From the NCBI GenBank assembly GCA_001465935.1, contig LNKV01000042.1:186001-250000 (forward strand): a DNA stretch of 64,000 bases, read 5' to 3'. The notes under the pieces are model-generated. The model did not search any database. It saw nothing but the letters and a program-made list of their open reading frames with translations, and was not told the origin of the DNA. Positions 45,801 to 57,447 of this stretch are shown in pieces. Source of the stretch: Clarireedia homoeocarpa. Lineage: Eukaryota; Ascomycota; Leotiomycetes; Helotiales; Rutstroemiaceae. Every line of letters starts with the position of its first letter. Within the stretch, counting starts at the first letter, position 1. The translations under genes and the position numbers were made by a program.

Positions 45801-46208
45801 AAGAATGGTTTTGTCAATTTGGCCCTACCTTTCTTCGGGTTCAGTGAGCCTATTGCTAGTCCCAAGGCAACCTATAAGAGTCACTCTGGTGATGTCTCAA
45901 TTGACAAATTGTGGGATCGATTTGAAGTGGAGGATCTCACATTACAAGAGCTCGTTGACGACTTTGAGAAGAACAGAGGACTCAGTATTAGTATGTTAAG
46001 CTCGGGCGTAAGTCTTTTGTACGCCAGCTTCTTCCCTAAGACGAAGGTGAAGGACCGATTACCTATGAAGCTAAGCGAGCTCGTCGAGCATATCTCGAAG
46101 AAACCGATTCCGGAACATCAGAAGAATGTCATTTTCGAGATTTGCGTGGAGGATCAGACTGGCGAGGACGTTGAAGTCCCATATATTATGATGAAGATGG
46201 GACGTTGA
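42878..46208 (+). CDS. uba1: ubiquitin-activating enzyme E1, 1035 aa
   Basis: Four exons: 42878-42883 (ATG GCG only), 42997-43367, 43425-45411 and 45465-46208. The total of 3,108 nt closes in frame. The enzyme adenylates ubiquitin with ATP and carries it as a thioester to E2s. Motifs: IDESLYSRQLYVLGHEAMKR and VGLKGLGVEIAKNIALAGVK (inactive adenylation half); then FLVGAGAIGCEMLKNWAMIG, VTDMDSIEKSNLNRQFLFR and ALDNVDARTYVDRRC (active half); then the catalytic Cys606 in SFPMCTLKSFPNKIEH. The ubiquitin-fold domain ends near KMGR. Length matches yeast Uba1 (1024). The two-codon first exon makes the start less certain; an ATG at 43015 would give a slightly shorter protein. The region just upstream is open and contains the NLS-like GKRRLSDADSQRPEKK but no ATG. 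Confidence 0.96.
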
Positions 46209-46869
46209 ATGGGATATTTGGTAAACGGGACTTCCTTGGTATTGTGTCGTTGGAATGTCTACCAGTACTTGAGACAATGAAAATTAGATATGATACATGC
46301 ATGAATGAGAATAGAAACATTATCGGCCGAGCTGCGTGCTAACTCTTAGACATTTGAGATTCAATACAGGACGGCTCTTGCGAGGGCATTTGACCGTCGA
46401 GTATCCGAATGCTCAGTATTCATTCTACACCCGAACAATCAAACACATACATCCCTCAAATTTCAATTGTTTTCAAATTAGTGCAATTTCATCACAACCT
46501 AGTGTTTGGAATTAGTTATCGATACACTCTATAAGATCTAGTCATCAACTCAGAGATGTTGACAAATTTTTAAATTTATATATAAGCAAAAACTAAGGCA
46601 AGCTCTCAGCTGTTGTCATGAGTGATCCACTTGCATGTAATCTATAATCTGCTCGATGTTTGCAGGCTTCAAATAAAGCCTTCTATTGGTTTGTCAACTT
46701 AGTAAGTGCTTTGCCGATGTGGTGTAAGCAGCAAAAAGCGATCAAAAAACCAATGACATACGACTTACAAATCCCTACCCCGCCATCTAGACCCCGCCAC
46801 TGAGCGCATTCTTTGTATCACCATAAAAGGAGAGCTCAAGCTCCTGCTTGAGAAACTTATCTATAACTC
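46209..46869. other. intergenic region
   Basis: About 660 bp between two same-strand genes, AT-rich, without a supported coding frame. It holds the E1 3' end and the promoter of the next gene. Confidence 0.6.
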
Positions 46870-48415
46870 ATGCTTCTTCGGCTTCGCCAACTATCTGCAC
46901 AGCTTCCAGCTTTTTCAAAGTTACCTATACGATCATTTTCAACAACCAATTCAGCGAAAATGGTAAGTTCTTAAGCTGTTCTGGCATGTGAACAGATGTT
47001 GACAGAAGTACAGGCCGAAGAAAAAATTACCAATTGGGTAGCTCCCAATGACAACACGGGCGAGTTCAAAAGAGGCCAGTCACAATTCCGCAACTTCATC
47101 AAGAAGGGAGGTGAATTCCCACCTGAAAAAGGAAGATACCACCTCTACGTAAGCTTCCTCATCCAGCCCATGAACGAACACACCCATTCAAAAGCTTACA
47201 ACTATATCACCAGGTCTCATATGCCTGTCCTTGGGCTCACCGCACACTGATAGTACGCAAACTCAAGGGTCTTGAGGAAATTATTCCATACACGAGTGTG
47301 CACTGGCATATGGGCGAGAAGGGATGGCGCTTCGCTACTCCTGAGGACTCTGATGCGCCGGGCGAAAATGTAGTTCCTGATCCGATTGAAGGCCACAAGG
47401 GATATACCCATTTGAGAGATATCTATTTCCAGGTTGATCCAGAATACAAGGGACGATTTACCGTGCCAACTTTGTATGATGTCAAGCAAGGCAAGATTGT
47501 TAGTAACGAGAGTAGTGAGATTATTCGGATGTTTTACACCGAGGTTTGCAATCCCAAATCCTTTCTAGATCTCCACAGATAGATACTCGAACTGACGCTT
47601 ATGATGCATCAAAACCCAGTTCGACGACATCATCGCGCCCGAGTACAAAAACGTCGATCTCTTCCCCACAAACCTACAAAGCGAAATCGATGCCACGAAC
47701 GATTGGACATACAACGACATCAACAACGGTGTCTACAGATCTGGTTTCGCTACCAAAGCAGATGCGTACGAGAAGGCTGTGACACAGCTTTTCAAATCCC
47801 TCGATAGAGTAGAGAAACATCTTAGTGAGAGCGAGGGTCCGTATTATTTCGGCAAGAATATCACCGAGGTGGATGTGAGGTTGTATACTACTGCTATTCG
47901 ATTCGATCCTGTTTATGTTCAGCATTTTAAGGTATGTATATTCTCCTCTTCCTTCATCTTCTATCTTCTTGCCTTTTGCAAAAAAAAAAAAAAAACAAAA
48001 AAAAAAAAAAANTTTAGTTTTGGTAAAACAAGAAAAGAAAAAAAAAGAAAAAAAAAAAAAAAAACAAAAAAAAAAAAATATGGCTAGGAGTAGCATAGCA
48101 GAAAACTAATCTTGTGGAAAATAGACAAATATCAGAGACATCAGATCAGGCTACCCGCATATCCATAAGTGGATGAGAAATCTTTACTGGAATGTTCCCG
48201 CGTTCAAGGACACGACGGAGTTTACGCACATTAAGCGTCATTATACTCGGAGCCATACCCAGGTATGTATTTCCACCATTTGCTGCAAACCGCAGATGCT
48301 GATTTGTGTGCAGATCAATCCTTTCAGTATTACGCCCGTGGGACCTGAACCGGATATCTTGAGGGAAGATGATGAGGTTCCGGCTGTGAAGTATGCGTTG
48401 AGCTTGAGGAAGTAG
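46870..48415 (+). CDS. glutathionyl-hydroquinone reductase (xi-class glutathione transferase), 375 aa
   Basis: Six exons: 46870-46962, 46996-47148, 47214-47543, 47620-47931, 48125-48262 and 48314-48415. The enzyme (bacterial YqjG, yeast Ecm4/Gto type) removes glutathione from glutathionyl-hydroquinones. The catalytic motif SYACPWAHR places Cys87 in the Cys-Pro-Trp signature of the xi class. FTVPTLYDVKQGKIVSNESS is the glutathione-binding segment, and the C-terminal helical domain includes TEVDVRLYTTAIRFDPVY and IRDIRSGYPHIHKWMRNLYW. The first 31 residues (MLLRLRQLSAQLPAFSKLP, then IRSFSTTNS) form a strong mitochondrial presequence. Exon 1 ends with an ATG and exon 2 begins with another, so a cytosolic form could start there. 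Intron 4 (193 bp) contains long poly-A and the window's one N. Confidence 0.94.
47980..48079. repeat. poly-A rich tract with an undetermined base
   Basis: Nearly pure A for about 100 bp, broken by short C and G interruptions and one N at 48012, inside intron 4 of the hydroquinone reductase gene. Homopolymer lengths and the N suggest low assembly quality here. Confidence 0.9.
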
Positions 48416-48922
48416 TGTGGGGGGTTGTACGCAGTGAGTGGATAGATGTGTAGGTGGAAAATGGCTGGAAAATGGATGGAAAACCGGGTTGTGTATGATA
48501 TTATTACTATTATTAGCATGCAGATTATTTGATACGCAATTCTAGCTTGGTCATACCATCTATATCGGTGCTGTTCCTCATTTTCTGTTAGATCGAAGAA
48601 GTATATTTGTTACCTATTACTAGTTTGAAACTCTTTAGACAAGAGGTTAGATAAGTCTATCCGAGAAGGTTTCATTTCTATACAATTATCTGAATCTGGG
48701 TATATCCTTTAGACCTGTAGATAGGGTTACCATAGCTTCTGTGAATGTGGGATGAGGAATATGATATGATATGATATCATATCATATCATATCCAGCGAC
48801 TTCTTTCTATCCGTCTCTCTCTCTCTTTACAAGGCACAACCCGGTATCAAACATCCAACTTCTACGCAATCTATCCTCGTCCCTCCCCACTAGCTCCACC
48901 ACCACCCACCACCACCACCACC
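48416..48922. other. short intergenic region between convergent genes
   Basis: About 500 bp containing the two 3' ends, a (GATAT)n/(CATAT)n palindromic array near 48760-48792 and ACC repeats near 48895-48920. No coding sequence is seen. Confidence 0.7.
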
Positions 48923-50782
48923 TCACATCGCATCCTCCAACCTTTTACTCCTCACCCTCTCCCAACTCTCCTTCTCGCGCTTCCCGCCCTCCTTCTCCAA
49001 GCCCATCCCCCTCTCCACCCACTGCTGACTCCCCATCTCACTCAACCTACTCAGTGCCCTCGCAAACGCAAATCTCTCCTCATCACCACTAAAAATACTA
49101 CTGTTCTTCAACATCTTCATATTCATTCCCAAATCATCCATCATCATCCTCATCGCATCATTCAGGTCTTCTCCTTCTTCTGTCTGGCCTTTCTTATCCT
49201 CCGCATCCTTACGCATACTATCCCTGACCTCCTCCTTCGACATAAACAACTGCGTAAGCGGCACCGCCGTCGTAAGCACTAGTTTCGCGCGGGACTCGTA
49301 CACAGCGTCGATGAAGGTGATGAAGCGACGCGCGAGATCGCGCTGCTGGTGCGTCATGCCTGGGACGTCAGTAACAATAAAGGCTTCATAGCTGCGCATG
49401 AGCTCGATGTAATCGGCAGCGCTGGTGGGCCGGCCAATCAGCTCGTCGAAGGTGAACATGGCGGCCTTGCCGCTCACTTTCGGAACGTGGATTGCGCGGC
49501 CCCAGACACGCTGAGTTTCGGGGTGCGGAGGATCGTTGGCAGGGTCGCCGAGGAAGCGGAACCATTTTTCGGCGTGCGTAGGGGCATGCGCATCAAGGGG
49601 TGAGTGGTAGACGCCTGAAGGGGGGCGCGGGATCTTGCGGTAGTCGGTGGGGCTGTCGAGGTTTATTACATGGAGTCGTTGTTTTAGGAGGTTGATGCAG
49701 GGGATGAAGGATTCGCGCTGGATGCCGTTGAGGTAGAGATCGTCGGGGTGACGGTTGGAGGTTGTGACTAGCACTACGCCATGAGACATGAGGGATTCGA
49801 GGAGTCTATTGACCGGAGATCGGATTAGTATATATTTATGCGCAGACATTATCACTGGTAGTGGAGGTATCTACCTTCGGAGAATCATAGCATCCGCCAC
49901 ATCGGTACATTGAAACTCATCAAAACATAGCACGTTCCCCTTTTCCGCAATGTCTGCTGCTACAAATGGCACCGCATCTAGATCATTGCCATGCTCCATC
50001 TTCATCTTGTGTAGCCTCTTGTGGACATCCTGCATGAAATTGTGGAAATGGATGCGCGTTTTCGAGGTGACGCTGCTCGGTAATGTCTCGTAGAACATAT
50101 CCATTAACATAGTCTTCCCGCTTCCCACATCTCCGTATAGATATAGACCTCGAGGCAAGTTATCCGGGATCTCCTTTAATGCCTTTTCCTGGGGAGCAGG
50201 GCTGAACAGTCGACCAAAGAGAGATTTTGGAGGGGGCTTGAGAGATTCAATGGTGGGATGGACAATCGGAGGGGCGCGGTAGTTTCGCAATTCGTCGTGG
50301 AGATGTTGAAGACTCTGCACAATGCCTGAATAATACTTGTTTAGTCTTGGACAATGCCTCGGATTGGAATGGATTTTGCTTACCTCTTTGGTGCTCATCA
50401 TCCCTTAGCTTTCCTGCAGCAACGCGCTCGTCATACTCATTCATCGGACCTCGGCCATCAGGGTTTACTGAATATATTTTAGCATCCTCGGCGACGTTGT
50501 ATGCGTCCAAGTCGTACCATTCTGAACGGTTGCCAAAGCCCTCCTCTGCCCCGCAATGAAAGACGCCGGTAGGACACGGAGACGTCTTCTAGATGGCAGT
50601 ATTTGGGTGTTCGCTGGAATACTTATTCGCGGCACACTTTTCAAGCTATATCCTCTCCTACCTGTTCCGTTGAGCTGTCGACACTGTATACAGGTCCTAC
50701 CCTGCGGACCCGGATATGCACTTCCATGTGTCCGGGAGAGATGCCGCAGGAGGGGTTGCGCTCGCGTGGTCCGGAGTTTCAT
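48923..50782 (-). CDS. afg1: Afg1-family mitochondrial AAA-type ATPase, 560 aa
   Basis: Four exons: 50782-50518, 50467-50384, 50325-49875 and 49805-48923. The first intron is only 50 bp (GTACGA...ATTCAG); once it is spliced the protein reads ALATVQNVNPDGRGPMNEYD. Afg1/LACE1 proteins sit in the mitochondrial inner membrane or matrix and help turn over misassembled respiratory subunits. The N terminus (MKLRTTRAQPLLRHLSRTHG) is a basic presequence. Walker A is GDVGSGKT at about 181-188 and Walker B is VLCFDEF near 248. Then come QCTDVADAMILRRLLESL, VVLVTTSNRHPDDLY and INLDSPTDYRKIPRP, all in family order. Sensor-like SYEAFIVTDVP and RFITFIDAVYE follow. The C-terminal 100 residues, with a Met-rich acidic loop, are less conserved. 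It lies 306 bp downstream of the PEBP gene on the same strand. Confidence 0.94.
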
Positions 50783-51088
50783 TCTAAACGTATGGAAGCA
50801 AAGAACTGCGATTGCGCCGCTCGGAATAACAAAAGGAATCTATGCGCACATGGTAAATATAAAAAGGAACGTAACAGGTATGTATCCCGGGGGCTATTGA
50901 ATCATAGGATTGTGTCGGTGATCTGCAAGTTGACGAGTGTTTACGGGATTAAATCGGCAATAGAACTAGCGGCCGCGGAAGGAAACTTTCGGAGGTAAAT
51001 CAACTTCCAGCATGGTATTTTCGGCAAGTCAGTAGGAATAGGAATAGAAAATCCCCTCGGCATAGTGTGCTAAAATTTACACTAAAGC
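50783..51088. promoter_or_regulatory. short spacer with the Afg1 gene promoter
   Basis: A 306 bp gap between the stop of the PEBP gene and the ATG of the Afg1 gene, both on the minus strand. It must contain both a 3' end and a promoter. No specific element can be named. Confidence 0.4.
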
Positions 51089-51706
51089 TCAATTGTCGCC
51101 TAGCTTTCTTTCATATGTCCCAAGCCATTCTCCCCACGCTAGAACTTTTCCTTCCAGCAACTGTTCAAGTTCCTCCTTGCCAGTACTACTTCCTGTCTTC
51201 AGCTCTTCGCTCAACGCAATCACTTGGAAGAAGTATCTGTGTACTCCATGTCCCAGAACTGGTTTTGGACCTCCCCAGATGATCTTCCTTCTATTGATCC
51301 CGTAGTAAAATCCACCGCTGAGCAAATTCCCTTTGCCCTCCACGGGCACGAAATCTGCGTTTTCAATGGATGTTTTGGTGGGTGGAATGTTGTAGTAGAT
51401 GCCGTGCACAACGGGACTTGGGAGAGGCGCATCGGGATCTTCGACGACGAGAAGGAAAGATTTGATTTGTGGAAGGACGTTGGAGTCAGCGGGTAGAGAC
51501 CATGACAGTGGAGGTACTTCGTTTGCGCCGACTTGCGAATGCGCATCAAGGAGAGGTGCTGGAGATTCGCCAAGTGGTGATGTGACGATTAATGATGGCT
51601 TGAGATTGACGATGGCCTGTGTGGTACGCGTAAGAAGTTTTGCATCTCGCCCGCGTTGAGAGTAGAGCAATCGGCCGATAAACGCTTCGAGGCGAGCGGC
51701 AGCCAT
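51089..51706 (-). CDS. phosphatidylethanolamine-binding protein (PEBP) family, 205 aa
   Basis: A single exon with an ATG at 51706. The family signature is present: VVEDPDAP (DPDAP at 90-94), PVVHGIYYNIP, and GHGVHRYFFQVIAL near 152-165. Together these line the anion-binding pocket seen in PEBP/RKIP and bacterial YbhB proteins. LIVTSPLGESPAPLLD and the WGGPKPVLG segment also fit. Fungal members have been described as carboxypeptidase Y inhibitor-like (Tfs1) or of unknown function; nothing here decides. An N-terminal extension of about 30 basic residues (RLLYSQRGRDAKLLTR) precedes the domain and could be a helix or weak targeting signal. Confidence 0.92.
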   Translation of the reverse strand: MAAARLEAFIGRLLYSQRGRDAKLLTRTTQAIVNLKPSLIVTSPLGESPAPLLDAHSQVGANEVPPLSWSLPADSNVLPQIKSFLLVVEDPDAPLPSPVVHGIYYNIPPTKTSIENADFVPVEGKGNLLSGGFYYGINRRKIIWGGPKPVLGHGVHRYFFQVIALSEELKTGSSTGKEELEQLLEGKVLAWGEWLGTYERKLGDN

Positions 51707-53792
51707 TCTTATAACTTATTCTGCGGTGTAATGCAGAACTCTGAGATTTGAAAGGAAATTCGCCGTACTCGTAAGTGCAGGAGCGGTGTGGTACTGCAGG
51801 GAGGAGAAGCCAGCAATGAAGTCCTGCCAATAGGAGGATATTCAAATATCTTATGCTTCGCTACCGTAATCAAAATTTTGATGTGACGGTCCGCTAAGTT
51901 GCGGTCTTACTGTGCAAGGCCCCTGGTCGCTTCCAACTACACTATGCTTATAACCTGCACGTTCATCACGGGAATAGTCACATAGCTGACCAGCTATGTG
52001 CTCTATAACTTTTATTTGGTAACATATGTCGTCTAGCAGCGATGTTTGTTATGGGTAGATATACTGCGATATTAAGTGCAAGAGCACAGCCAACGTTAAG
52101 AACCGTGAAGATTGTGAAGCATGATAAATAGACGATTCATCTTTCATAGAGCTCAGAAAGTGGTGCCAAAAATAAAGGACCAATGCCCAGGCCGCGAACA
52201 TGGAGGGCTATAGGGAGAGCAGGTGTATACGCATCGTGAAGATGGAAAGCTGGAGCCACATCTTGAGATCAAAGGGCTAGCACTGTAGAGCAGATTGGAG
52301 AGAGTGTGCTTTGTATGGAGACTGGGATTACATTGAGCCCTTTCGGTCCATTTGCCCAATTCTGAGGGTTGGTGCTGTTTGTAGGATCGCCCCAAGTCTA
52401 CCAAAGTCAGCGTAGTTACTTCATATTCTCGGCAATGCCAACTTACTACTACCGCAACAGCAACATTATGACTCTCGACGGCCGATTGATTGGGTACCGG
52501 GCCTACTTTGTCCGTATGCCTAGGAGGTGAAATTCTTAAGCATAATGGTATCCTCAGGAAGCAAACGAGCCTTTTCGTAGGAAATCAGTGAACAAATTGA
52601 ACCTACGAGTTCGATTTTCATTCTTGGCAGGAAATGAAACTAGGACGCATGTGAAGTTCACCAGTGCTGTACTGCGCCGCTGGATCATCCCATTTATTTT
52701 GCAGTTTCATCACAGCAAAATACAAATCGATTCGCATACATCGGTGCTATTCTGTGACAAAAACCGAGTTACTTTGTTTCTGTTCACTTCCCAAACTTTT
52801 CCAGTCTTTCTTACCACCCCAGGATATTGCAATACCAACTAGGAACGGCACTGACAGTGTTCCACTGAGTGAGAATACTCCATGAAGGTGGCTCACGGAA
52901 GACATGACTCCCTCAAGCAGGGCTACTTGCCCTTCACCTGCCCTCATTTTCGTTTTCGCTGTTCTGCTGTTTTTGAGCTTCAATATAGTGAACCAGCCGT
53001 GGACATGTTCGGCAAACATATCTGTGATTATACCTACGATGAAGTCGCATAGCTCATCTATATAAGCAAGAACGCTTGCGCTAGCTCGTTGAAACCCATT
53101 ACTAACCGCCCCTACACAAATTAGACAAAACCAGGAACGGATGTTCTACTTCACAATGTGAACCGTTAAGTTAAGTTAAGCATTGCGCTGGTGAACAACC
53201 GTCTCAGCTACTTGGCATCTTCCCAATAGCACTGCATACACGTAGGTTTTCTTGCGACCGTCCTGTGTTTGCTGCCTATCACAGCGTTCCTGAGTAAACT
53301 TCAGGGATTGTCGGACCCGGTAGGATATTCATTGTGTATGCTGGTGCAATAGCGAATCCGAACACGACGGTTGTCTGTCTCAATTATCTTGCCATTAGTT
53401 ACGCCACTAGCATGTTGCATATCCTGACAGACGCAGCTTTGTTGTTCGTTTCCATCGCCACTGTGATACGCGCAGAACTGTTACACAATATAAGCATTAA
53501 CCAGTAGAATTACTGGCTATTATCCAATTTCGAAAGGTTATGTTGAATAAGCATTATAATATTGAAGCAGTAGATATATTAAAAATGCTAGATAACCTCA
53601 AAATTATACCATGCAGCACCTCTGGATCTATCGTCTATACGAACCAAAGTTTATGCAGAACTAGTCAAAAGCAATGAAGAATGTGCAATTGCAGCAAGAA
53701 TATGAGAGCCAAAAGTCAGCTATATATGGCAGTAGTACCCAGAAAAGAATCGAATAAGACCTTAGTGAAGTGGATCTGTGTTAACATCTCGG
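51707..53792. other. intergenic region, no gene recognised
   Basis: About 2.1 kb between two minus-strand genes. Short frames only; none has domain-like content or clear splice structure. The right half is AT-rich. It should include the PEBP gene promoter and the 3' end of the R3H gene. Confidence 0.6.
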
Positions 53793-54972
53793 TCAAATCA
53801 TACCCCACAAAGGACGGGGAAGCTCCGTAGCCACTCCAGTAACAATCCTGCTCGTATCGACTTCCTTAATACCAACGTAGGCCTCACGGCGAGCTGGATT
53901 GCCGACAGTGACTGAGCGAGATGTAAGACCGTAGTAAGAGGCAATGGAATGAACAAGCCAGCGTCTGTTGCCGAATTAGTAAGGAATAGAATCGAACACG
54001 GAATAACAACATACCCAAAGCTTGCGCCATGGTCATCGGCTAAAGAGTCAAAAATCAATTTCTCTCTTTGAAGCTCTTCCTCTACTATTGTCCGCTGTTC
54101 ATCACTCATGGACCCATTTCTGCCAACAAAGACAATCTCCTCGTCTTCGCTATCCATTTCCTCCTCCCTCATCCTGCCGAGGATTTGCTGTCTGTTCTCA
54201 TAATCTTGGACGAATTTTCTAACTTCCTCTTCCAGATCTTGCAGGAGGCTTTTGGCACCTTTACTCTTCTTGAGCTTCTGTCTCAATTCCTGAGGAACAC
54301 GACCCTTTTCTTCAAGCTTCCCGGCTTTCTTCGCTTTGCTCAATTTCTTTTCTGCAGCAATCTCCTCCGCACGATGGCGAACACCTGCATCCCATAGAGG
54401 AGCGAGATAGTATGGTACATGGTGAATTGGATAGGTGGGACGGACCTCCCAATCACTTGGCAACGGAGGCTGAGCGTTCGGAACGTGGAGGAGATGGTCT
54501 GGTAGAGCAAATTTCATCAGCAAACCGATGTCATTCGCACTCGGAGGTGAATACCCGGACTCCGAGTATCGCGATTGATGACGAAAATTGCCATGAGGAC
54601 TCAATTTACCCGTTTGAGTGGCAACCCGGTAGGTGGCGGAATTCAGTTGTTATGGTACTCACCATTCTCCCATCTTTGTCGTCTGCGACTGCCTTCCTTC
54701 CCCCTCAAAAAAGCTTCTCTGCGTTTTTGGCTGTCGCGTTGCAAGAGCTCCTTGCGGGGCTTGTACGTAGCTGGCTTTACAGGCGATGCGGTCTTGATAG
54801 GTTCACTGACCTCGAGTGGGATTGAAAGTGGAATATCGGTCCCGCGAACACTAGCGGAGATGCTGAGGGATTGGAGGGCAGATGCAGTCCATGCCTCGAT
54901 ATTTGGACCAGCCGCAGGCACAGTACCTGGGACTTGTTGAGAAGGTGGCGGCACGGAGGAGTAGATAGCCAT
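53793..54972 (-). CDS. R3H-domain protein with R3H-associated N-terminal domain, 321 aa
   Basis: Three exons, about 54972-54663, 54498-54015 and 53964-53793. The 164 bp first intron (GTGAGT...CTACCAG) joins QRWEND to HLLHVPNAQPPLPSDWEV, which gives the continuous R3H-associated domain with YPIHHVPYYLAPLWD. The last intron joins DDHGASFG to RWLVHSIASYYGLTSRSV, the R3H single-strand nucleic-acid-binding core with Arg and His spaced as in the family. The central part is a charged coiled-coil with KKLSKAKKAGKLEEKGR and a run of Glu. Predicted role: RNA or single-stranded DNA binding; partner unknown. An unspliced frame continues past the first junction on both sides, which hides the correct structure. 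Confidence 0.88.
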
Positions 54973-55808
54973 TTTGATTGTGTGTGCAGATAAGCGACTG
55001 GGAGGCGTAGAGAGATCTCACTGGAGATGGTGGACAAAATTACCCAAGAATGATCTGTAAACACAGATGAGATGACAAGAAGGTGCGTTGAAGAAGGAGA
55101 GAGAGGAAAGGAGTCTTGGGATAGATGACAATGGGTGAGTCTTGCCTAGAGAACAGCTCGTTTCTTGCGATAAGCTTTTGACTCAATGCGTAATCGCTCA
55201 ATCAGTTACGTCCACCAATCGGAACGAACTAAATTAAATCGTGGTATCGTCACCGTTTTCGAGTGAGGGTCTCTGGGGTGCACTAATTAACGAGCTAAGA
55301 GTGTGGATGGATCCAAGTTGTCTTCTCCTGACTTGACCGATTTTTATTGTCGGAATGATGGAACGCCGGGCTCTGCCTATCATCTTTAGAGAATGTCCAA
55401 ATATGGAATTGAAGTAGTCAGTCTATAATTTAGTGCACTGCGTTTCGTACTTCTTCATAGGATAGGTAGTTCGAGATGCCGAAGTACCAGTCGCGTTATC
55501 ATGGATTGCTGCAAAGGCTGTGGCTTGCTTCGTTGTTGTGCATGGTCATTCTGGGCCTCTGCTTCTCAATTCATTGACTCATGAGGGTACATGTGCATGC
55601 TTTTGGCGGACAGTAGAAGAATAACACGACTGCGGCTTATGCAAAGATCCCCAGAATGGTATTGTTGCCTAGTAAATGATTCTAATTACCTCCGTTCTTA
55701 ACGTACAAACATAATCCGTAGCCCAAGCATCAGACAAGGAAATAGTATTCTTCCCAGTTACATCATAGTTCTTTAATCCAATCATATAGCTCTGCAGATG
55801 CAGATAGA
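54973..55808. other. intergenic region
   Basis: About 840 bp upstream of the R3H gene and downstream of the aminopeptidase gene. No supported coding frame or repeat. Confidence 0.6.
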
Positions 55809-57071
55809 TCATAGCTTTGCAAATGCAAGCTCGTAAACAAGTCCAAGAGTCAAACGAGCATGTTGAAGCATGTGATCAAAACTCAAGTATTTAATAGAAT
55901 CATCTGATGTGTGAATATGGTCGTCGGAGTACTTGAAATCGCTTTCAATCACAAATGCAGAGGGATATCCTGCCTTGGAGGCTGATGCATGGTCGGAGCA
56001 TGCATATCCGCACTTGGTCTCAACGTATGGAATATCGCAGTACTAGACTATTGTGAGCATATGACTATCAAGAAAGATGACTCACACTTACCTCGCTAAC
56101 AATCTTCTTGATGAAGTCGGTCAAACCAGGATCAACGAAGTCAGTGATGACTCCCACGCTCTCTGGCTCACCGGCATCAAGCGTCTTTTGTACGAATCCG
56201 GTCATGTCTTGTTGGAGCATAGCTTTGACATCGCGGCCCGTTCTCTCGTATTCAGAGAAGATAGCTTGGCTGCCAAGTAATCCACCTTCTTCGGCAGAGT
56301 ACCAATGGAACTCAACAGTGTTCTCTCCATTGCCCTTAATAACGTCTTTGGAAGTGAGAAGGACTCGAAGAGCCTCAAGGATAGTCACAGTTCCACTTCC
56401 ATCGTCATCGGCACCTGGGGCCGAGAGGATAGAAGGCAAGAAGAGATTGATGCTGTCTTGATGCGCCCCGACCACCACAGTTGAATTGCTCTTGCCTGGT
56501 ATTGTGGCAATAATGCTGTGTTGTCCCCATGGGTGTTTGAAATGTTTCGCATGAGCCCCGTACTTCTCAGCTCCGGAGTCTTTGATCAATGTTTGGACTT
56601 GTTCCAACAGCCACTCCGAGGATTGCCGACCATAGTCAGACTTGAAATATCTTGTATGGAAACTCGTGAATGTCTTGAGGTTTTCGTGCATGTTCGACTT
56701 CGTTAGGTTATTAAGGAGAGGCTTCAACTCTTTCTGAAGAGTAGGTTTCGAAGGAAACACCACTTTTGCCGACCTCTTGAAATCCCCAAGATCGCTCGAC
56801 CCGGTAATGTCCATAAAATTTTGTCCATTCTTTGAGAGATTAGTAGAGATCCTCTAAGTAGCACAAAATGTAGAAAACCTACTCTTCTCAGTTCCCATTT
56901 CTCTTCCTCGGTCACCCATCGCGTCTTGCCAGGGGCAAGCTCGATAAGATAACGCTCATCGCTCACGTAGTTGGTGTTGAGAACGACCTGGTCCTTCTCG
57001 TGTTTTTCAACAAACCTTGCAGACGCAAGAGATGCAGAAAGAGCAAGGATAGATAAATTTGTGAGCTTCAT
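55809..57071 (-). CDS. secreted M28 leucine aminopeptidase, 386 aa
   Basis: Three exons: 57071-56883, 56829-56092 and 56042-55809; introns 53 and 49 bp. The signal peptide is residues 1-18 (MKLTNLSILALSASLASA). A propeptide-like segment follows to about residue 85. The catalytic domain holds the two-zinc site of the M28 family: H186 and D188 in VVVGAHQDSIN, the aspartates of GADDDGSG near 202-209, the glutamate pair of WYSAEEGGLLGS, the aspartate of MLQQDMTGF, and the final histidine in DDHIHTSDD near the C terminus. Cysteines in the last exon (YCDIPYVETKCGYACSDHA) fit the conserved disulfide. It removes N-terminal residues, preferring Leu, outside the cell. It is divergent from the AN1 gene with 376 bp between their ATGs, so a shared promoter region is likely. 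Confidence 0.95.
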
Positions 57072-57447
57072 GTTGTAATTGATGGTTGTTTAGATTGGAA
57101 GATGATGCGGTAATTGAGATGCCTCGTAGTGAGAGGTAAGCTCTGGAGTTGAGCGCTATGGTTGATCCGGCGATGGCCAGGGGTAAGCTTCGGAATAGCT
57201 ATTGTGGCTAGCGAGTCTAGTTAATGTCGCAGGTTAGTGTGGCCAGTGTGGCTAGTGTGGCTAGTGCACTCTCTTTCCAGAAGACTCCAAATCCAATTCA
57301 TAATCACAGCCTCGCTATCGCCATTCAGTATTATTACGACTCCGACAGGATCATATATGGATAGACCTTTCGGGCTTTGACTAATCAACAATTACGAAGC
57401 TCTAGAAGCCTATTGACTCTCAATATTTAAATTCGCCCACCTGCAAC
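57072..57447. promoter_or_regulatory. bidirectional promoter region
   Basis: A 376 bp gap between the start codons of the divergent aminopeptidase and AN1-protein genes. It includes three near-repeats of GTGTGGCTAGT (about 57237-57266). No named regulatory site is recognised. Confidence 0.5.

Noticed and set aside
50467..50520. Apparent frameshift in the Afg1 gene between the presequence and the conserved region
   Set aside because: A 50 bp intron (GTACGA donor at 50517, ATTCAG acceptor at 50468) restores the frame and gives a continuous family-like sequence, so no lesion is needed.
52500..52640. Short stretch resembling the 18S rRNA motif GGTGAAATTCTT
   Set aside because: The match is about a dozen bases and the flanks do not follow rRNA; chance is the simpler explanation.
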